From Notamacropus eugenii (Eukaryota; Chordata; Mammalia; Diprotodontia; Macropodidae): a stretch of 64,000 nucleotides of DNA. The stretch's first letter is position 1. Each line of letters starts with the position of its first letter. A model generated the notes under the pieces. The model was not told where the DNA came from. It was given only the letters and a program-made list of their open reading frames with translations, and did no database searches. The stretch is taken from contig NC_092875.1 of assembly GCF_028372415.1 (NCBI RefSeq), forward strand, positions 228,321,136 to 228,385,135, in the 5' to 3' direction. The translations under genes were made by a program, and so were the position numbers. Shown here piece after piece: positions 48,851 to 61,040 of this stretch.

Positions 48851-49694
48851 GAAGTATGGATTTAGATCTGGACCTCAGAGGTCATGCAGTCTCAACCCTT
48901 CCTTTTATAGATGAGGAAAATCAGGCCCAGAGAAATTAAGTGACTTATTAAAACCTCACAGAGTTAATTTAAGGGAAATGATTTATAAACCTTAAAGCAA
49001 GTTAGATTGTAAGAACTGCTGTTCCCAGTGCAAACACAATTGAAGCCTAAATTTACTAATCATACTAATACACAGCAATTTTAATGCTGACCCCTTCCAA
49101 ACTTATTCACAAGTTTGAATAGAAATGAAAAATTATCCTACCAGCTGTGGGAATGACTAGTGATGGAATTATTTACTCATTGGAGTAACTGTACCCAGCA
49201 GAGATTCAAGACACACACTATCCTGACAAATATACAGACAGGTTGATATACATAGAAAAGGGGCATTCAAGGCTGAAAGCATCTTCAAGAAGCACAAACT
49301 CTGGCAGCAGAAATGAAACAACTATAAATTCTAGGAAGAATTCACTAGAATTAGTCTCTCTAACAAGACTACAGATATTATTCATGTATTTTAAAAAGGT
49401 AATGGAATCCTGTACTGTTACAAATTCAATTACTTCATAAGGGTACAGTAAGAATATCAATAATGTCTGTAAGGGAGAATTTTATATGTGTGTATATATA
49501 AACAGATGAATAATATGTGCATATACATAAGTAGACACAGATATTTTTATATACAAGTCTAGAATCTAGAGGGACCTCAGAGATAGTCTGATTGGATTCA
49601 ACATGTACCTGAATAAGAATTCCTTCTGCAACACATGAAACAAGAGGTCATTCAGCCTTTGCTTAAAGTTCTGCCTTGAATACATTGTCAAATA

Positions 49695-50625
49695 TGTCTA
49701 AGTTGTTTATTCATTTTGTTTTGACTTTACTTGTTTGGTTATTGTGAAATACAGATGAGATAACATCTGTAAAATGCTTCGTAAACTTTTAAGAGTGATA
49801 TGAAAATGCCAGTTATTATCATTGTTAATATTATGAAAAGAGAAGGAGATATTGGGTGGTAACAATGACAGTAAAAAAGGATATCAATAAAACATTTAAA
49901 ATGAAAAAAAGCCATTTATAGAAAATAGAAAATGAAGGTCATGGAATACATAAAATGAGAGGGTGTGAAGGGACTATAATTTATACCTGAGGTGAAAGTA
50001 TCCACACTGATAAGACAGTGGTCCCAAGGAATATACCCAAAGTTCAAAAAACAAATCCAACAGTTTGATCAGATTATGAAACGAGCTGATTACTACTTTA
50101 TCTGATCATTACCATGCAACCTCCTTCCAACTCACCTATTGGTCACCTGGGAAACAGGTAATAGGGAAGGTACTATGTAGGATGAGAAATCAATCCTGAT
50201 TTCCAGAATCATAAAATCTACATGAAGTGCTACACTCAATACTACTTTTAACCTATCAATGACAATCCACTTTCACAATACCCTGTGAAAATTAAAATTC
50301 AACCTCACCCTCAAAGGATAAATAAAAATTATAGGTAATCAATAATATATGGTGAATGATTTAAATGAAAAAAATGCATGAATGAATGAAGTCATGGGCT
50401 GAAGGGGTATGTCTGAGATCCTCCCTTAAATTATTGATCCTTGGTTCATTTTGGAAATTTCTGGCAGTGTGTCATACTGGTTGGGTTTCTGCAGACCTCT
50501 TTTCCCACTTCCAAAATGTACTTAAATCAGAAGCAAATAGATGTTCCTAGGATTGGCTTATCCTACAAAGGTCTTTTCTTAAAGAATATATATAAACTTT
50601 TTTACTCCATTACTTCTTTCTGCAC
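49695..50625. other. No gene seen
   Basis: AT-rich intergenic sequence without an identifiable element apart from SINE-like traces near 49750-49830. Confidence 0.4.
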
Positions 50626-50626
50626 A

Positions 50627-50629
<3 letters not shown>

Positions 50630-50675
<46 letters not shown>
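50630..50675. repeat. (TG)n microsatellite
   Basis: About 22 TG units; accounts for the Cys-Val run in the plus-strand ORF. Confidence 0.97.
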
Positions 50676-50676
<1 letters not shown>

Positions 50677-50950
50677 CTTTGTCCCAGCCTACGAGCTCAT
50701 TGGTGTTGAAAACTCCCTAGATGCAGATCAATATCTACTATGTAATGATTCATCCACAGGATAGTGTTAGAATTGCAGAGCACTCAGAAGCTAATAACAA
50801 ATGACTTGCTCATCTTCATCTCACTAACATATGTCATGGACAAGATTTAAATTTCTAAAACCAAGGCTGCTGATAATGCAGGCATATGACTGGCCAACGT
50901 CAGAGAGCCTAACCCCTTCCTACTTAGATAATCCCCTTTTGATTCTGCCA

Positions 50951-51237
50951 TGTTGTGTTGTTGTTGTTGTGTTTATCCTTTGTTTTCGAAGAAGACCATG
51001 ACATCGGAGAAATGATGACATGACTTGCACTTAACTTTGTTTTGAGTGAGGGAGGACTGTGCAGGTCACCAGCCTCACTTTCTCCTACTGAGCTCTCTGG
51101 ATTCAGTGACTAGATATTCATCAGGATGACTGGAAATGGCCCAGGATGCAATGGGAGACCTTGGCCTTTTTAGGTTAAGGCCTTTTCACGTACTCACTTA
51201 GGAGGAGGTAATGCCCATTCAGTGAATAGGCCTCTTT
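50951..51237 (-). repeat. RTE-tailed SINE, second copy
   Basis: Complement of the 31.7 kb SINE: TTGTTGTTGTTGTG tail, CGAAGAAGACCATGACATCG, TTGCACTTAACTTTGTTTTG, CAGTGACTAGATATTCATC and the head complement GTAATGCCCATTCAGTG. Confidence 0.88.
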
Positions 51238-51397
51238 AAGAAGTAGTCAGGGAATGGCCCCTTTAATGAGCAAAAGAAAAAAATAACTACATCAAGCTGG
51301 AAGGGAAAGGGAAACAGTTATTACTGATAATCACTGTAAGCCAGGCGGGTCCAGAGAACAGTCAATAAGTGGAGTCTGGGCAGGGACTTGTGCTAGC

Positions 51398-51893
51398 TAA
51401 GAATTAGAAACAAAGTAGATGTCCATCAGTTGGGGAATGGCCCATCAAATAGTGGTATATGCATGTTACTAATGGAATACTACTAAAATGATTTTAAATG
51501 ATTTGTGATGAATACAGAGAAGCATGGAAAGATCTGTATTAACTGATGCAAAGTAAAGAGCTAAGAAAACAATATGCATAGTAACTACAATAATTTAAAT
51601 GGAAAGAGCACCACATCAAAATTTAAAAATACAACAAAATTATAAAGACCAATTGGGACTCAGGAGAAGAGATATGAGAAGACATCCCCTTTGTGGAGGT
51701 AGGAGGTCCACAGCTGTCACACACTGCACATTTTTTCAAACTTTTTCAATGTACTGATTAGTTGTGCTGACTTTTTTTTTCTCTCTAGAAAAAATACTAT
51801 TTGTCATATGGGATGGTTCTCAGGGAGGGGAAAAAGGAAACATACTTGGGATACCATGGTAATACAAGAAACAGAAAACATCAACAACAAATT
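51398..51893 (+). mobile_element. L1 LINE 3' end
   Basis: TAGAAACAAAGTAGATGTCC, CATCAGTTGGGGAATGGCCC, GGAAAGATCTGTATTAACTG and AATACTATTTGTCATATGGG. 5'-truncated, non-coding. Confidence 0.8.
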
Positions 51894-52559
51894 TTTCTTA
51901 GAGGTAGGAAAGGGCTAGGTTATAAAGGAATTGGAATACTAAGCAAAGGATTTTGTATTTAATTCTAGAAGCAATAAGGAGCCAATAGTTTCCTGAGCAG
52001 GGGTTTGACGTGGATCTTTATTTGTGCTCTGTTAATTGTGAAAATGTTCTGGTCTTCACAACAGATTATACAATAAACACTCCTGGGTCACTATGTATCA
52101 ATAGGCTTTATAACTACATTACTAGTTACAAAGTGTTCTGTAAATGCTACCTGTTATTAACAAGACAGGGACTGTTACTCTAGGTTTACTCTAATTGTCT
52201 AACCCTGATTGTTCCAAAGGGAAGCACCTAGAAACAAGCATTGTTTGAAGCCAGAAGTCATTAGTGTGGCAGAAAACATCAATGTGTCAGTCTGAACAAA
52301 ATGGCACCTCCTTGTTATTTCCATTGGAAGTATTTTAAAACAATCACAAATAATGGTCAATACTTGTTAAACTACTATGATGTTGAAGTATCACCTGGTG
52401 CGACTATGGTTCCGGAATAGGAAATGGGAAAGGGGAGAAATAATTGTGATGTGACAAGTAGGGATAAATTTTTGTTCTATGGTGTTGCTTGGACTCCATT
52501 GAAATGACCTCAACATCTCTTTTACATTTGGACAATTGCAAAGGAGCAAGTAGTAATTA

Positions 52560-52700
52560 AGACAGGCCGCTCTCCTTAGGTTGTAAATTTCGGAGAAGTC
52601 ATAGGTCTGCGTGAGTGGAGGAGATTTTCACACAAGGAGTTGACTATATTAATGAAATCATGTGTGGACCAAGAAAAAAACAAGGATCATTTAGAGAAAA
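52560..52700. repeat. Probable old SINE tail
   Basis: GTAAATTTCGGAGAAGTC, GGTCTGCGTGAGTGGAGG and AGGAGTTGACTATATTAATG match a tail segment familiar from marsupial MIR-like SINEs. The 63-codon ORF starting at 52615 overlaps it and is not taken as a gene. Confidence 0.45.
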
Positions 52701-52944
52701 ACGACCACCTTTTAATCATCCAGTGGCCAACTTCTTTCATGCAGCTAGATACCTTTGGCATCGTAGGCTAGCATCTGAAGGTATATTTAGAGCCCTAGCT
52801 AAATAACATTACTCTTTCCAACAACGGGAACTCACTAAGAAATTGCATATTCCCAGGAAAAGGAGCAAAAAAGGCAATTGGAGAGAGAAGTGTTACCAAA
52901 CTGAAATCTCCAAGTGCTGCCCTAAGTGATCAATCAGATTAGCA

Positions 52945-53180
52945 GAATAGTGGTATAGCGGTAAGGATGCTGGAATCAAAGTGAGGAGGGAATCTGGATT
53001 CAAACATTACTTCTAAAACTAGTTGTATGACTATTGGAAAGTCAATTAACCTCTTCAAACTTATCTGCTTCCTCATCAGGGAAAAAATAGGGCAAATCAC
53101 ACCTCACAGGATTACTGTGAGACCTCAAATTAGATAAGGTAAGTGTAGCACTTTGTAAACCTCAAAGCACCTTCTAAACA
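52945..53180 (+). repeat. MIR/CORE-type SINE
   Basis: AGAATAGTGGTATAGCGG head, GGATTCAAACATTACTTC, CTTCCTCATCAGGG and CACTTTGTAAACCTCAAAGC. Confidence 0.65.
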
Positions 53181-53279
53181 CCAGCAACATGACAAAGTGG
53201 AGAGAGGGTTAATTTTTAGTCAGGGAGACCTGTGTTCAAGACCTGCCTATAATGCATAGTGACTGGCTCTCTGGTCTGC

Positions 53280-53565
53280 TCCTGCTGACCACCCTGCCTT
53301 CCTTTAAACCCAAAATTAAATTCCATTCTTTACTGGAAGTCTTCCCCAACCTCTCTTAATTCTAGTGCCTTCCTTCTGTTGATCATTTCCTATTTAACCT
53401 AAGTATAACTTACTTTGTATGTATTTGTTTGCATATTGTCTCCTTCATTAGAGTGTAAGATACTCAAGGATAGAAATGTTTTTTGCTTCTTTCTATATCC
53501 CCAGCACTTACCACAGTGCCTGGCACATAATAGGCACTTAGTAAGTATTGACTGACTGCTTAATC
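53280..53565 (+). repeat. L2-type LINE 3' end
   Basis: ACTGGAAGTCTTCCCCAACC, TCTAGTGCCTTCCTTCTG, TTAGAGTGTAAGATACTC and CAGTGCCTGGCACATAATAG. Confidence 0.85.
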
Positions 53566-53604
53566 AGTTGATCTTAACTTCTGGATGATACTTGAAAATT
53601 TTTA

Positions 53605-54110
53605 AAGACAAGTAGCAAAAAAACTAGAAAAATGATGGGTGGCTGTTCATTGACTGGGAAATCACTGAATAAATTGTGATATATGAAGGTAATGGAATGT
53701 TGTTTTACTATAAGAAGCAAAAAAATGTGAGGAATTCATAAAAATTTGGGAAAACTCGTATGATGTGAAGCAGGGAAAGGAAAATAAAACAGTAAAACAA
53801 TATGCATAATGATTGTAATAATACAAATAACAGGCAAAAAAGCAAATTAACTCCAGTGAATTGCAATGAACAATCTTGGTCCTTGAGAAAAGATAAGGAA
53901 ACAGACTTTCCACCTCTCACTACAGAGGCGGGGACAATAACTGAACTGTTATGGCAGTATGTACTGTTGCTTTTTGTCAACTGGCTTTTTCTTAAGTGTT
54001 TTTCTTTGTTATAAGGAACAGTTCAAGAGTGTAGTCAGTGGGGGTATATGGAGAAATGACATACAAAAACAAAATGCAACAATTACATTTTAATCCTTAA
54101 AAATAAAAAT
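53605..54110 (+). mobile_element. L1 LINE 3' end
   Basis: TGTTCATTGACTGGGAAATC, GATATATGAAGGTAATGGAA and AAACAATATGCATAATGATT; diverged and 5'-truncated. Confidence 0.7.
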
Positions 54111-54199
54111 GTTATAGATCAGTTGCTGGTTTGCATTGGGAATAGGAGTTTTCATATTGGGTGTTCCCTTCAATGATGAAATCACAGGTCTTCTCTCTG

Positions 54200-54271
54200 C
54201 AAACACACACAAACACAAACACACACATATCTGCACACCCATACACACACACAGACACACACACACACACC
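54200..54271. repeat. Imperfect (CA)n microsatellite
   Basis: CA runs interrupted by AA, TATCTG, CC and AG. Confidence 0.95.
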
Positions 54272-54475
54272 CCAATATTATTATTGGAACTATAATAAGA
54301 TATTTTTAGAATATGACTATATACTGTTCATTTTTAATGAATTTGTGGAAGAGGAAGAATGTTTCAGTGGAAAGAGCCTTATATCAAAAATCATGAGATT
54401 TCTACCAATATGCAAAATCCAATATTGACTGGCTTTGATCAAGTCCTTTAATGTTCTTGAGTTTCAATTTCCTTA

Positions 54476-55083
54476 TGCCAGGCCTAGAGGCCTGAGGGCT
54501 ACCTGAGTGTTACCTTACCTGTCCCAGGTCTTTGGTTGGCCAAACCAGATAAACGTATGAGAGAAGAGACTTTCCGGAGTCGAACAAGGGTTAGGCTTTA
54601 TTCAGGGTCCTGGATACATGTGCAGGGGGAGCTCTTCCTTAGGAGGGAGAGAGAAATCTCCCAAGGAGGCAAAGATCTTACGGTAAGAGATTGGAAGTAG
54701 AAGTGTAAGTGGGGAGAGAGGGGGAGGGGAGAGCGAAGAGAGGAAAAACGGAGCCTTCTGTCCTGTCAGGGCCCCTCCACACTAAGAGCGCCTTCGGGCT
54801 TTCCTGACCCTACTTAAGCTCTCCGGGCCGTGTAGTTTGCACCTGAATACCGTGCCTGTTAGATAACAATAGGTGTGCCCAGATCCGGGACAGTCTCGAG
54901 GGCGGGGATGCTCCTCCCATCACGTTTCTCATGGGAAGAGGCGGAAATACACGAGATAGCTCGGTCTCACTCCTCGATTCCCTGCCGTTTCCTGGGGGGC
55001 CTCATGAGAACTCTAAGATTTAGAAGTTCCCACTTTTACCCGCCTGAGACTGTCCACATGGAATTGAGCTTCCATCCCCAACA
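54476..55083 (-). mobile_element. CpG-rich solo LTR, 608 bp
   Basis: On the minus strand it starts TGTTGGGGATGG and ends AGGCCTGGCA. AATAAA lies at 54602-54597, about 120 bases before the end, where an R/U5 boundary is expected. Flanks TCCTTA (54470-54475) and TCTTTA (55084-55089) fit a 6-base duplication with one change. It carries about 20 CpGs in a window otherwise very poor in CpG, so it is probably the youngest element here. It lies in a SINE: the sequence before ends TTTCAATTTCCTTA and the sequence after resumes TCTATGAAATG. No internal retroviral genes. Confidence 0.83.
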
Positions 55084-55109
55084 TCTTTATCTATGAAATG
55101 AAGATCCCC

Positions 55110-57545
55110 GAATTTTCATGCTCTTTATTATATTTCCCAGTATCAAAAACTAGTCTCTGTCTCCAGTCTCCCTTTCTCTCTAGTCCATATTTCACACAAC
55201 TGCCAAAATAAGTTTCCAAAGGTACAATTCTGACCATGTTACCCTTCTGCTCAAAAATCTCAAGTGACCCCCTATTGCTTCTGGGATAAAATGGAAACTC
55301 CTTAGTCTGATGTTTGAGACCCTCCACAATCTAGCTTGATCTTACTTTCCATTGTGATTTCATAGTCTGCACTGTTTGAAGCAAGCCAGATGGCATACCT
55401 TGTTTCATCCTGTCCTCTCCCACTTTTAGGATATGATCACAAGTCACCCCTCATGTCTAGAACCCAAAAATGCACTCCTTCCTCATCTTTGCTCATCTCT
55501 GCTTTTAGTCAATTAATTAACATTTACTAAGTACTCACTATGTGCCAAGCACTCTGCTAAGCACTGGTGATACAAATAGAAAAAATAAGAGTCTCTAATC
55601 TCAAAGGTCTAATATTCTAATTGGGAGAGACAACACATATAAGAAAATCCAGGTGCAGGTCAGATGACAAGGCCTGTGGGGTCCTTAGGAAGCATTATTA
55701 ACAAGTCAGATGGCAGTGTCCTAAGGCCACATCAGATGGATGATGCAGTAGCAGGCCAGATGCTATAATTAGTGGCAATACATCTCATGAAAAGCATGGT
55801 AATACCAAGTTTTTCAATGTAGCATGAACAAACTTATTATTCTGCCCTCCACAGTTGTTCTTCCAAACTTTTCATCCCTCCTAAAACCTCCCATGGCTGC
55901 TCTTCCCTCAACCCTCTGAGCTAAGACACTTGTGTCATATTTTACAGAAAAAATCAAAGCCATTCACTTGTCTCCTTGTTCTCTTCCTACTTATCTGACC
56001 ACTCCTTCTCAGTCTCCTTTGCTGGATCTTGATCTAGATCACACCCTCCCACCACAGATATTCTATAGGGTTCTGTCCAGGTTCTTCTTCTCTTGTCCCT
56101 CTACACTTCTTTACTTGGTGATCTCATTGACTCCAATGGATTTAATTATTATCTCTATGCTGATGATTCTCAAATCTCCCTATCCAGCCCTAAATTCTAA
56201 ATTTTCCTTCAATCTCACATCTCCAATTGCTTTTCTGTTATCTCTAACTATATGCCCAGTAGGTATCTTAAAATAAACATATCCAAAATGGAACTCATTT
56301 TCTTTTCCTTTAAGCCCTTCCCCACCACCACAACTTTCCCTATTACTGTAGAGGATAACACCATCCTAGGAGTCATCTTTGACTCCTCATATCCAATCTG
56401 TTGCCAAGGTCTATCAATTTCATTGGTTGGTTACTGTCCTTCGTTCTTGAAGAGAAACAAAATGACATCACTATGCTAGAGTCAAGTTTCAATGTATCTG
56501 ACTGTGACTGATCAGACCAACATGAGCTTGGAATGCTCTACCACAGGTCAGTCACAAGTAGTCCATGTGAACATTTGGGGTGGATATTCTAAATGTATGC
56601 ATCTTGTGTTTCCTTTGAGTTGTTTCAATTCTGCTTTACCCATAGAGGACAGCACCTTCTCTGATGTGGGCACACCACATCTCTCATATCATACAATCAA
56701 TTCCAAAGTTCTTAAGAGAGACTTTGAGAATGTCCTAGTATCACTTCTTCTGAGCACCATGGGAATGCTTGCCCTGTGTGAGTTCTCCATAAAATAGTCT
56801 GTCAATTTCACCTTTCCAACATCTCTCAAATATGCCCCCTTCTTTCTTCCGACACTGCCATCACTGCCACCAGTCCAGTGCAGGCCCTCATCAACTCTCA
56901 CCTGGATGAGTGAAATAGCCTGATAGTGGGTTTACCTGCCTCAAGTCTTTCCACACTCCAATACAACCTCCCGCCACTAAAGTGAATTTCCCAAAATAAA
57001 AGTTTGTCTATGTCACTCCTCTACTCAATAAATTCCAGTGGCTCCCTTAGTCACCAGGATCAAATATATATGCTCTGTTCTGGCATTCAAAGCTCTTCAT
57101 AACATAGCTCTGTCCTGTCTTCACAGTCTTCTTATACATTATTCCACCACATATTCTTTGATCCAGTGACACAGCCCTCCTGGATGTTCCACAAGCAAGA
57201 CAGTCCATCTCTTGGCTCCAGGCATTTTCTCCATCTGTACCCTATGCCTGGAATTTTCTTTCTTCTCATTACTGTGTATTGACTTCCCCGGCTTCCTTCA
57301 TGTCCCCACTAAAATCCCATCTTCTATGGAAAAGTTTTCCCTACTCTCCTTAATTCTGGTGCCTTCTTCCTGTTAATTATTTCCTATTTATTCTGTATAT
57401 GTATATATATATATACACCTTGTTTGCATATTTTTTGTGGTCTCCATTATGTTGTGAACTCCTGTCTTTTGCATTTTTTTGTTTTCCCAGCACTCAGCAC
57501 TGACAAGTAGTAGGTGCTTAATAAATGTTTACGGATTGATTTCTG
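55110..57545 (+). mobile_element. L2-type LINE, long copy in pieces
   Basis: Two stretches of L2-like sequence: 55110-55480, and 55860-57545, which ends in the usual CAGCACTCAGCACTGAC and TAATAAATGTTTACGG. Internal blocks include TCTATGCTGATGATTCTCAA, ATCCAAAATGGAACTCATTT, GTCATCTTTGACTCCTC and GTCACTCCTCTACTCAATAA. An older SINE-like unit (55505-55640) lies between. An RTE fragment interrupts it at 56423-56801. Confidence 0.75.
56423..56801 (-). mobile_element. RTE-type LINE 3' end inserted in L2
   Basis: Minus strand codes for YFMENSHRASIPMVLRRSD and neighbouring residues of an RTE C-terminus. The left edge is the complement of the RTE tail (TGTCCTTCGTTCTTGAAGAG). The 9-base duplication TCAATTTCA flanks it at 56414-56422 and 56802-56810. 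5'-truncated. Confidence 0.87.
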
Positions 57546-58547
57546 TTGTTCTTCCTGTTCTTTCTGTACCAGATGAAATCTTCACCTTGCTTTCCCAGGA
57601 TTCTTCCAAAGAGTAGATACAGATCCTTCTTCAGGACCTAGTCCGTCCAAATCCTCAGCCATGGAAAGAATGATGGATTTAGAGTTAGCGGACCAGTTCA
57701 AATTGGGGCTCTATCACTTAATACCTGTGTGACTTGGGACATTTCAACTAGTTTGTTTTCTTATATGTAGAATCAAGGATTTTACTCAGATAACTTTAAA
57801 GACTCCTTCCATCTATAAATTTGTGACCTTGGATCCCACTGGAGTAACTGCTTTTTCCCTTGGGAGATAAAAACTTAAAGTAGGCCAGAAATAATGCAAC
57901 AATATACATAAATAATTCACAGCAATCTATAAATAAAGACAATTCTCATCCTCCTCCATCAATCTCACTTTCCAAAAGGTAAAAAGATCACAAATCTAGA
58001 GCTGGAAAAATACCTTAAAGGTTATAGGAGGTCACAACCACCACTCCCCCACACCCCCACCTCCACACACACACTTTATAAATAAGGAACCAAGATACAA
58101 AGAAGCTAAGTGACTTGCACAGGGTCACACAGCTGATAAATGTCTGAAGTGTATTTTAAATCCAAGTCTTCCTAATTCAAGTCCATGATAGTACATCATG
58201 CAATCTTCCACAAGATTAAGAGCCAACCAATTCATGTTGGGGGCAGTCCCTATCAGGAAAATCCATGTCAGAAGGTCTCAAAGGGCATATCCATATCCTC
58301 CATGAGAAAATACAAAATCTCAAATAAAGACTGTGTGATCTTGAAACTAATCAAGGAAACCTCTTAATCAATCTGCCTATACTTTTTTTTAATCACATGA
58401 AAAAGAATCTGGGAACTCTAATTGGTTGCAAGATCAGAAAGAGTCAATAGCAAATAGACCTACATAATCTACCCCATCAGCCTATATCTGGATCATTGTA
58501 TTCAGTTCTGGGCACCTTTTAGAAAGAATATCAACAAGTTAGAGGAC

Positions 58548-58976
58548 TGTAATGGGAGTTAAAAATCTTCCTGCATTTTGATAGGCCTCAGGTGGGGATA
58601 TTGTGGGACACTTGTTTCCTATGAAGGCTCACACCTTTTGCTGATTGCTAATGAGGCATGAGGGATTGTGCTTTGGGGCTTAGTTTTTGGAAGAAGTTTC
58701 CTGTGCCAGATGAGACTCTGGGTAGCCATTTAAAAGCCCCCTGACTTTGAAACCCCAGATGTTGGTGCTTCTCTCTCTGGTAATGATGTATATATTGCCT
58801 ATGATCAGACAGTTGGAAGCACTGTCTGTTGGTCCTGGTTGTATTTTCTCTGTTGCTATATGTGCTTGATTAAAGTAGATTATTGACCCCTCAAAAGTTG
58901 CTTTCATTTTAGCAAAGCAGATCTAAGAACCTGTGCAGCAGGCCCTCCTATGTATGCCAGGGTGCTTACTGTTACA
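58548..58976 (+). mobile_element. ERV-L-type solo LTR, 429 bp
   Basis: Starts TGTAATGGGAGTT and ends TTACTGTTACA, ends very close in form to the LTR at 33326-33707. A TTTAAAAG box lies near 58729 and ATTAAA near 58868, in the right order for the plus strand. Flanks AGGAC (58543-58547) and AAGAC (58977-58981) fit a 5-base duplication. It interrupts an L3/CR1 fragment. Confidence 0.7.
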
Positions 58977-59035
58977 AAGACATCCCCAGGAAAGTATTAG
59001 AGATTACTTGTATAAGGATTAATAAGAATAGCTGG

Positions 59036-59358
59036 AATGAAATGATCTAAGACAAGTCCCAAAAACTCATGAAAGAAAATACTGTCCACATCCTCTGAAA
59101 GAACTATAGAGTCTGAATGCAGACTGAAGCACACTATTTTCTCTTTTTTCTTTCTCATGATTTTTCCCTTGTCTTATGATTCTTATTCCACAACATGACT
59201 AATGTGGAAATATGTTTAATATGATTGTACATATATAACCTATATTAGATTGCATGAAGTCTTGGGGAGGGGGAGAGAAGGGAGGGAGAAAATTTAGAAC
59301 TTAAAATCTCTTAAAAATGAATGTTGAAAACTAAAAATAAGTAATTTTTTTAAAAAGA
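59036..59358 (+). mobile_element. 5'-truncated L1 with 12-base target duplication
   Basis: AAGAATAGCTGG flanks it at 59024-59035 and 59359-59370. The insert is only the L1 3' UTR: GAACTATAGAGTCTGAATGC, ACAACATGACTAATGTGG, AAATATGTTTAATATG, CTTGGGGAGGGGGAG and an A-rich tail. Confidence 0.9.
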
Positions 59359-59934
59359 AAGAATAGCTGGTTTTTATATATTCTTTAAACATTTGCAAAG
59401 CACTTTCCATACATTACCTCTAAAAAGATCAATGGTTGAGGAGAATTCTTTCCTATTAAGATGCCCCCTGATCTGGACTCAAGTGAACCAGGTTCAATCC
59501 TGGGAAAGGTGAACCCCAAAGAAAGGGAGTGATGCTCTTATTATATTTTTTTACTCATAATATCTCCACCCCAGATCCCTGGGGCAAAACTTATAAAACT
59601 CAGGTGTAACTTACATCTAGAGTCTCCCAAAGAAAGGTCAAGAAGGTTCCTTTCAGAAGAGTAGTCAACATATCCAGCCAATAAGCAACTTTTAAAGGCT
59701 TACTAAATGCCAGACATTATGCTAAGTGTTGAGAATACAAATATAAACAAAAACAGAGACAGTTTCTGCCCTCAAGTAGCTTACATTCCAATATGGAAGG
59801 TAACTAATAAAAGAAAGCTAAAAAGAAGAGAGGAAAAGAAGTCACTTAGCAGGAGAGCATGGTGGAAAAGTCCAGGGGAATTCCTGGTGGGAAACGAAGA
59901 GATGGTAATCCTGAGTGCCTTTTTTAAATAAAAA

Positions 59935-61040
59935 ATTCTGGGAAAAGTCTTTCATCTTTCATTCAGAGGGAGGGACCCCAAGGGTAATGGATATTTCTAA
60001 GATTGAGTTCCATAGCTGAAGTGATCTTCCAGGATATAAAGCTTCCTGGGGCATTATGGGAAAGTCCAAAGGAATGTAACCTGATCAGAAAGTAGATCAG
60101 GTATAGGATAATTATTTATTTTCTCTACCATAAAAGAAATGCTTAAAACACAAAAGACTAGTAACATACACAGACAAATATTTTAAACAGAAAGCAGTAA
60201 TTCACAGCTTCTATTATATTCTTTCAGGAGGTTGAAACTTAAAATAATAAAACATGAAGCACTTGTTGGCCTTCCTGCCAAATAGGCATTTCATCTTCAA
60301 CTTGGCTCTGTATTATCTGAGTAATTCACTCAATGTCTATTATCTTCTAGCAAGACAAGATATGGTTTGTATTCATCAACTTTAGGAAGCTGTTGTGAAG
60401 ATCATTTCCTGCTGTTAACCAGTACCTAAACTCAGGAACTCATGAATCCTCAGTTTGATTCAGGATGGCTTAAAACTTCCAGTTCAGATCCAAATGAAAT
60501 TATATACATGTAAACCATCTAACAGTAAGTACATAAAAGTTTTGCTTAGCCATAGTAGGGAAAAGCTACCCAGAAAGATACAGCATTGATTTACCTGGAC
60601 ACTACTACCCTGCTTCCACGTTGGCCACACTGATCTGTCAGACAAAAGCATTAGGGAGAAGCTATTGATTCATTGTGCACTGGATTTTTGTACTTACACC
60701 AGTATGAAGCTACACCAGTGGTCTATAAATATGTATCTTAGGGTAACTAGTCAGTGACCTGTGTTCAGAGAAAGAAACACAAAACATAAAAGACAGCCCG
60801 ACTGAGTTGCAGCCAAAAGTTTTTCAAAGACAGCCAATGTGTGCACAGTTGCCATTGCTGCCTGAGACTGGCAAGGATGAAAAACCATTCCTGGCCCTTC
60901 GTGGGAGGCTGTGAGAACTGTAAGGTTCCCCATCCATTGAACAGATGGGGAAAAAAGAAAGATAGCAAAAGTCATGTCACTTTTTTAAAGTCTACTGAGT
61001 AGGCAGCTCTTTCTTTTATGAGGGGAAGGAACCAATTAAG
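59935..61040. other. No gene seen
   Basis: Intergenic sequence without a recognisable element. Short overlapping ORFs at 60751-60975 lack any domain. Confidence 0.45.

Noticed and set aside
52615..52806. 63-codon plus-strand ORF with a plausible composition
   Set aside because: It overlaps a probable SINE tail and has no family resemblance.
5273..54271. Regularly repeated short units considered as CRISPR-like arrays
   Set aside because: All are simple microsatellites without unique spacers, in vertebrate nuclear DNA.
54476..55083. CpG-rich block considered as a CpG-island promoter of a host gene
   Set aside because: It has LTR ends, a target duplication and no adjoining exon; the CpG content is that of a young LTR.
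55932..56479. Two overlapping plus-strand ORFs (114 and 75 codons)
   Set aside because: They lie in L2-type LINE sequence and are not an intact LINE protein or a host gene.
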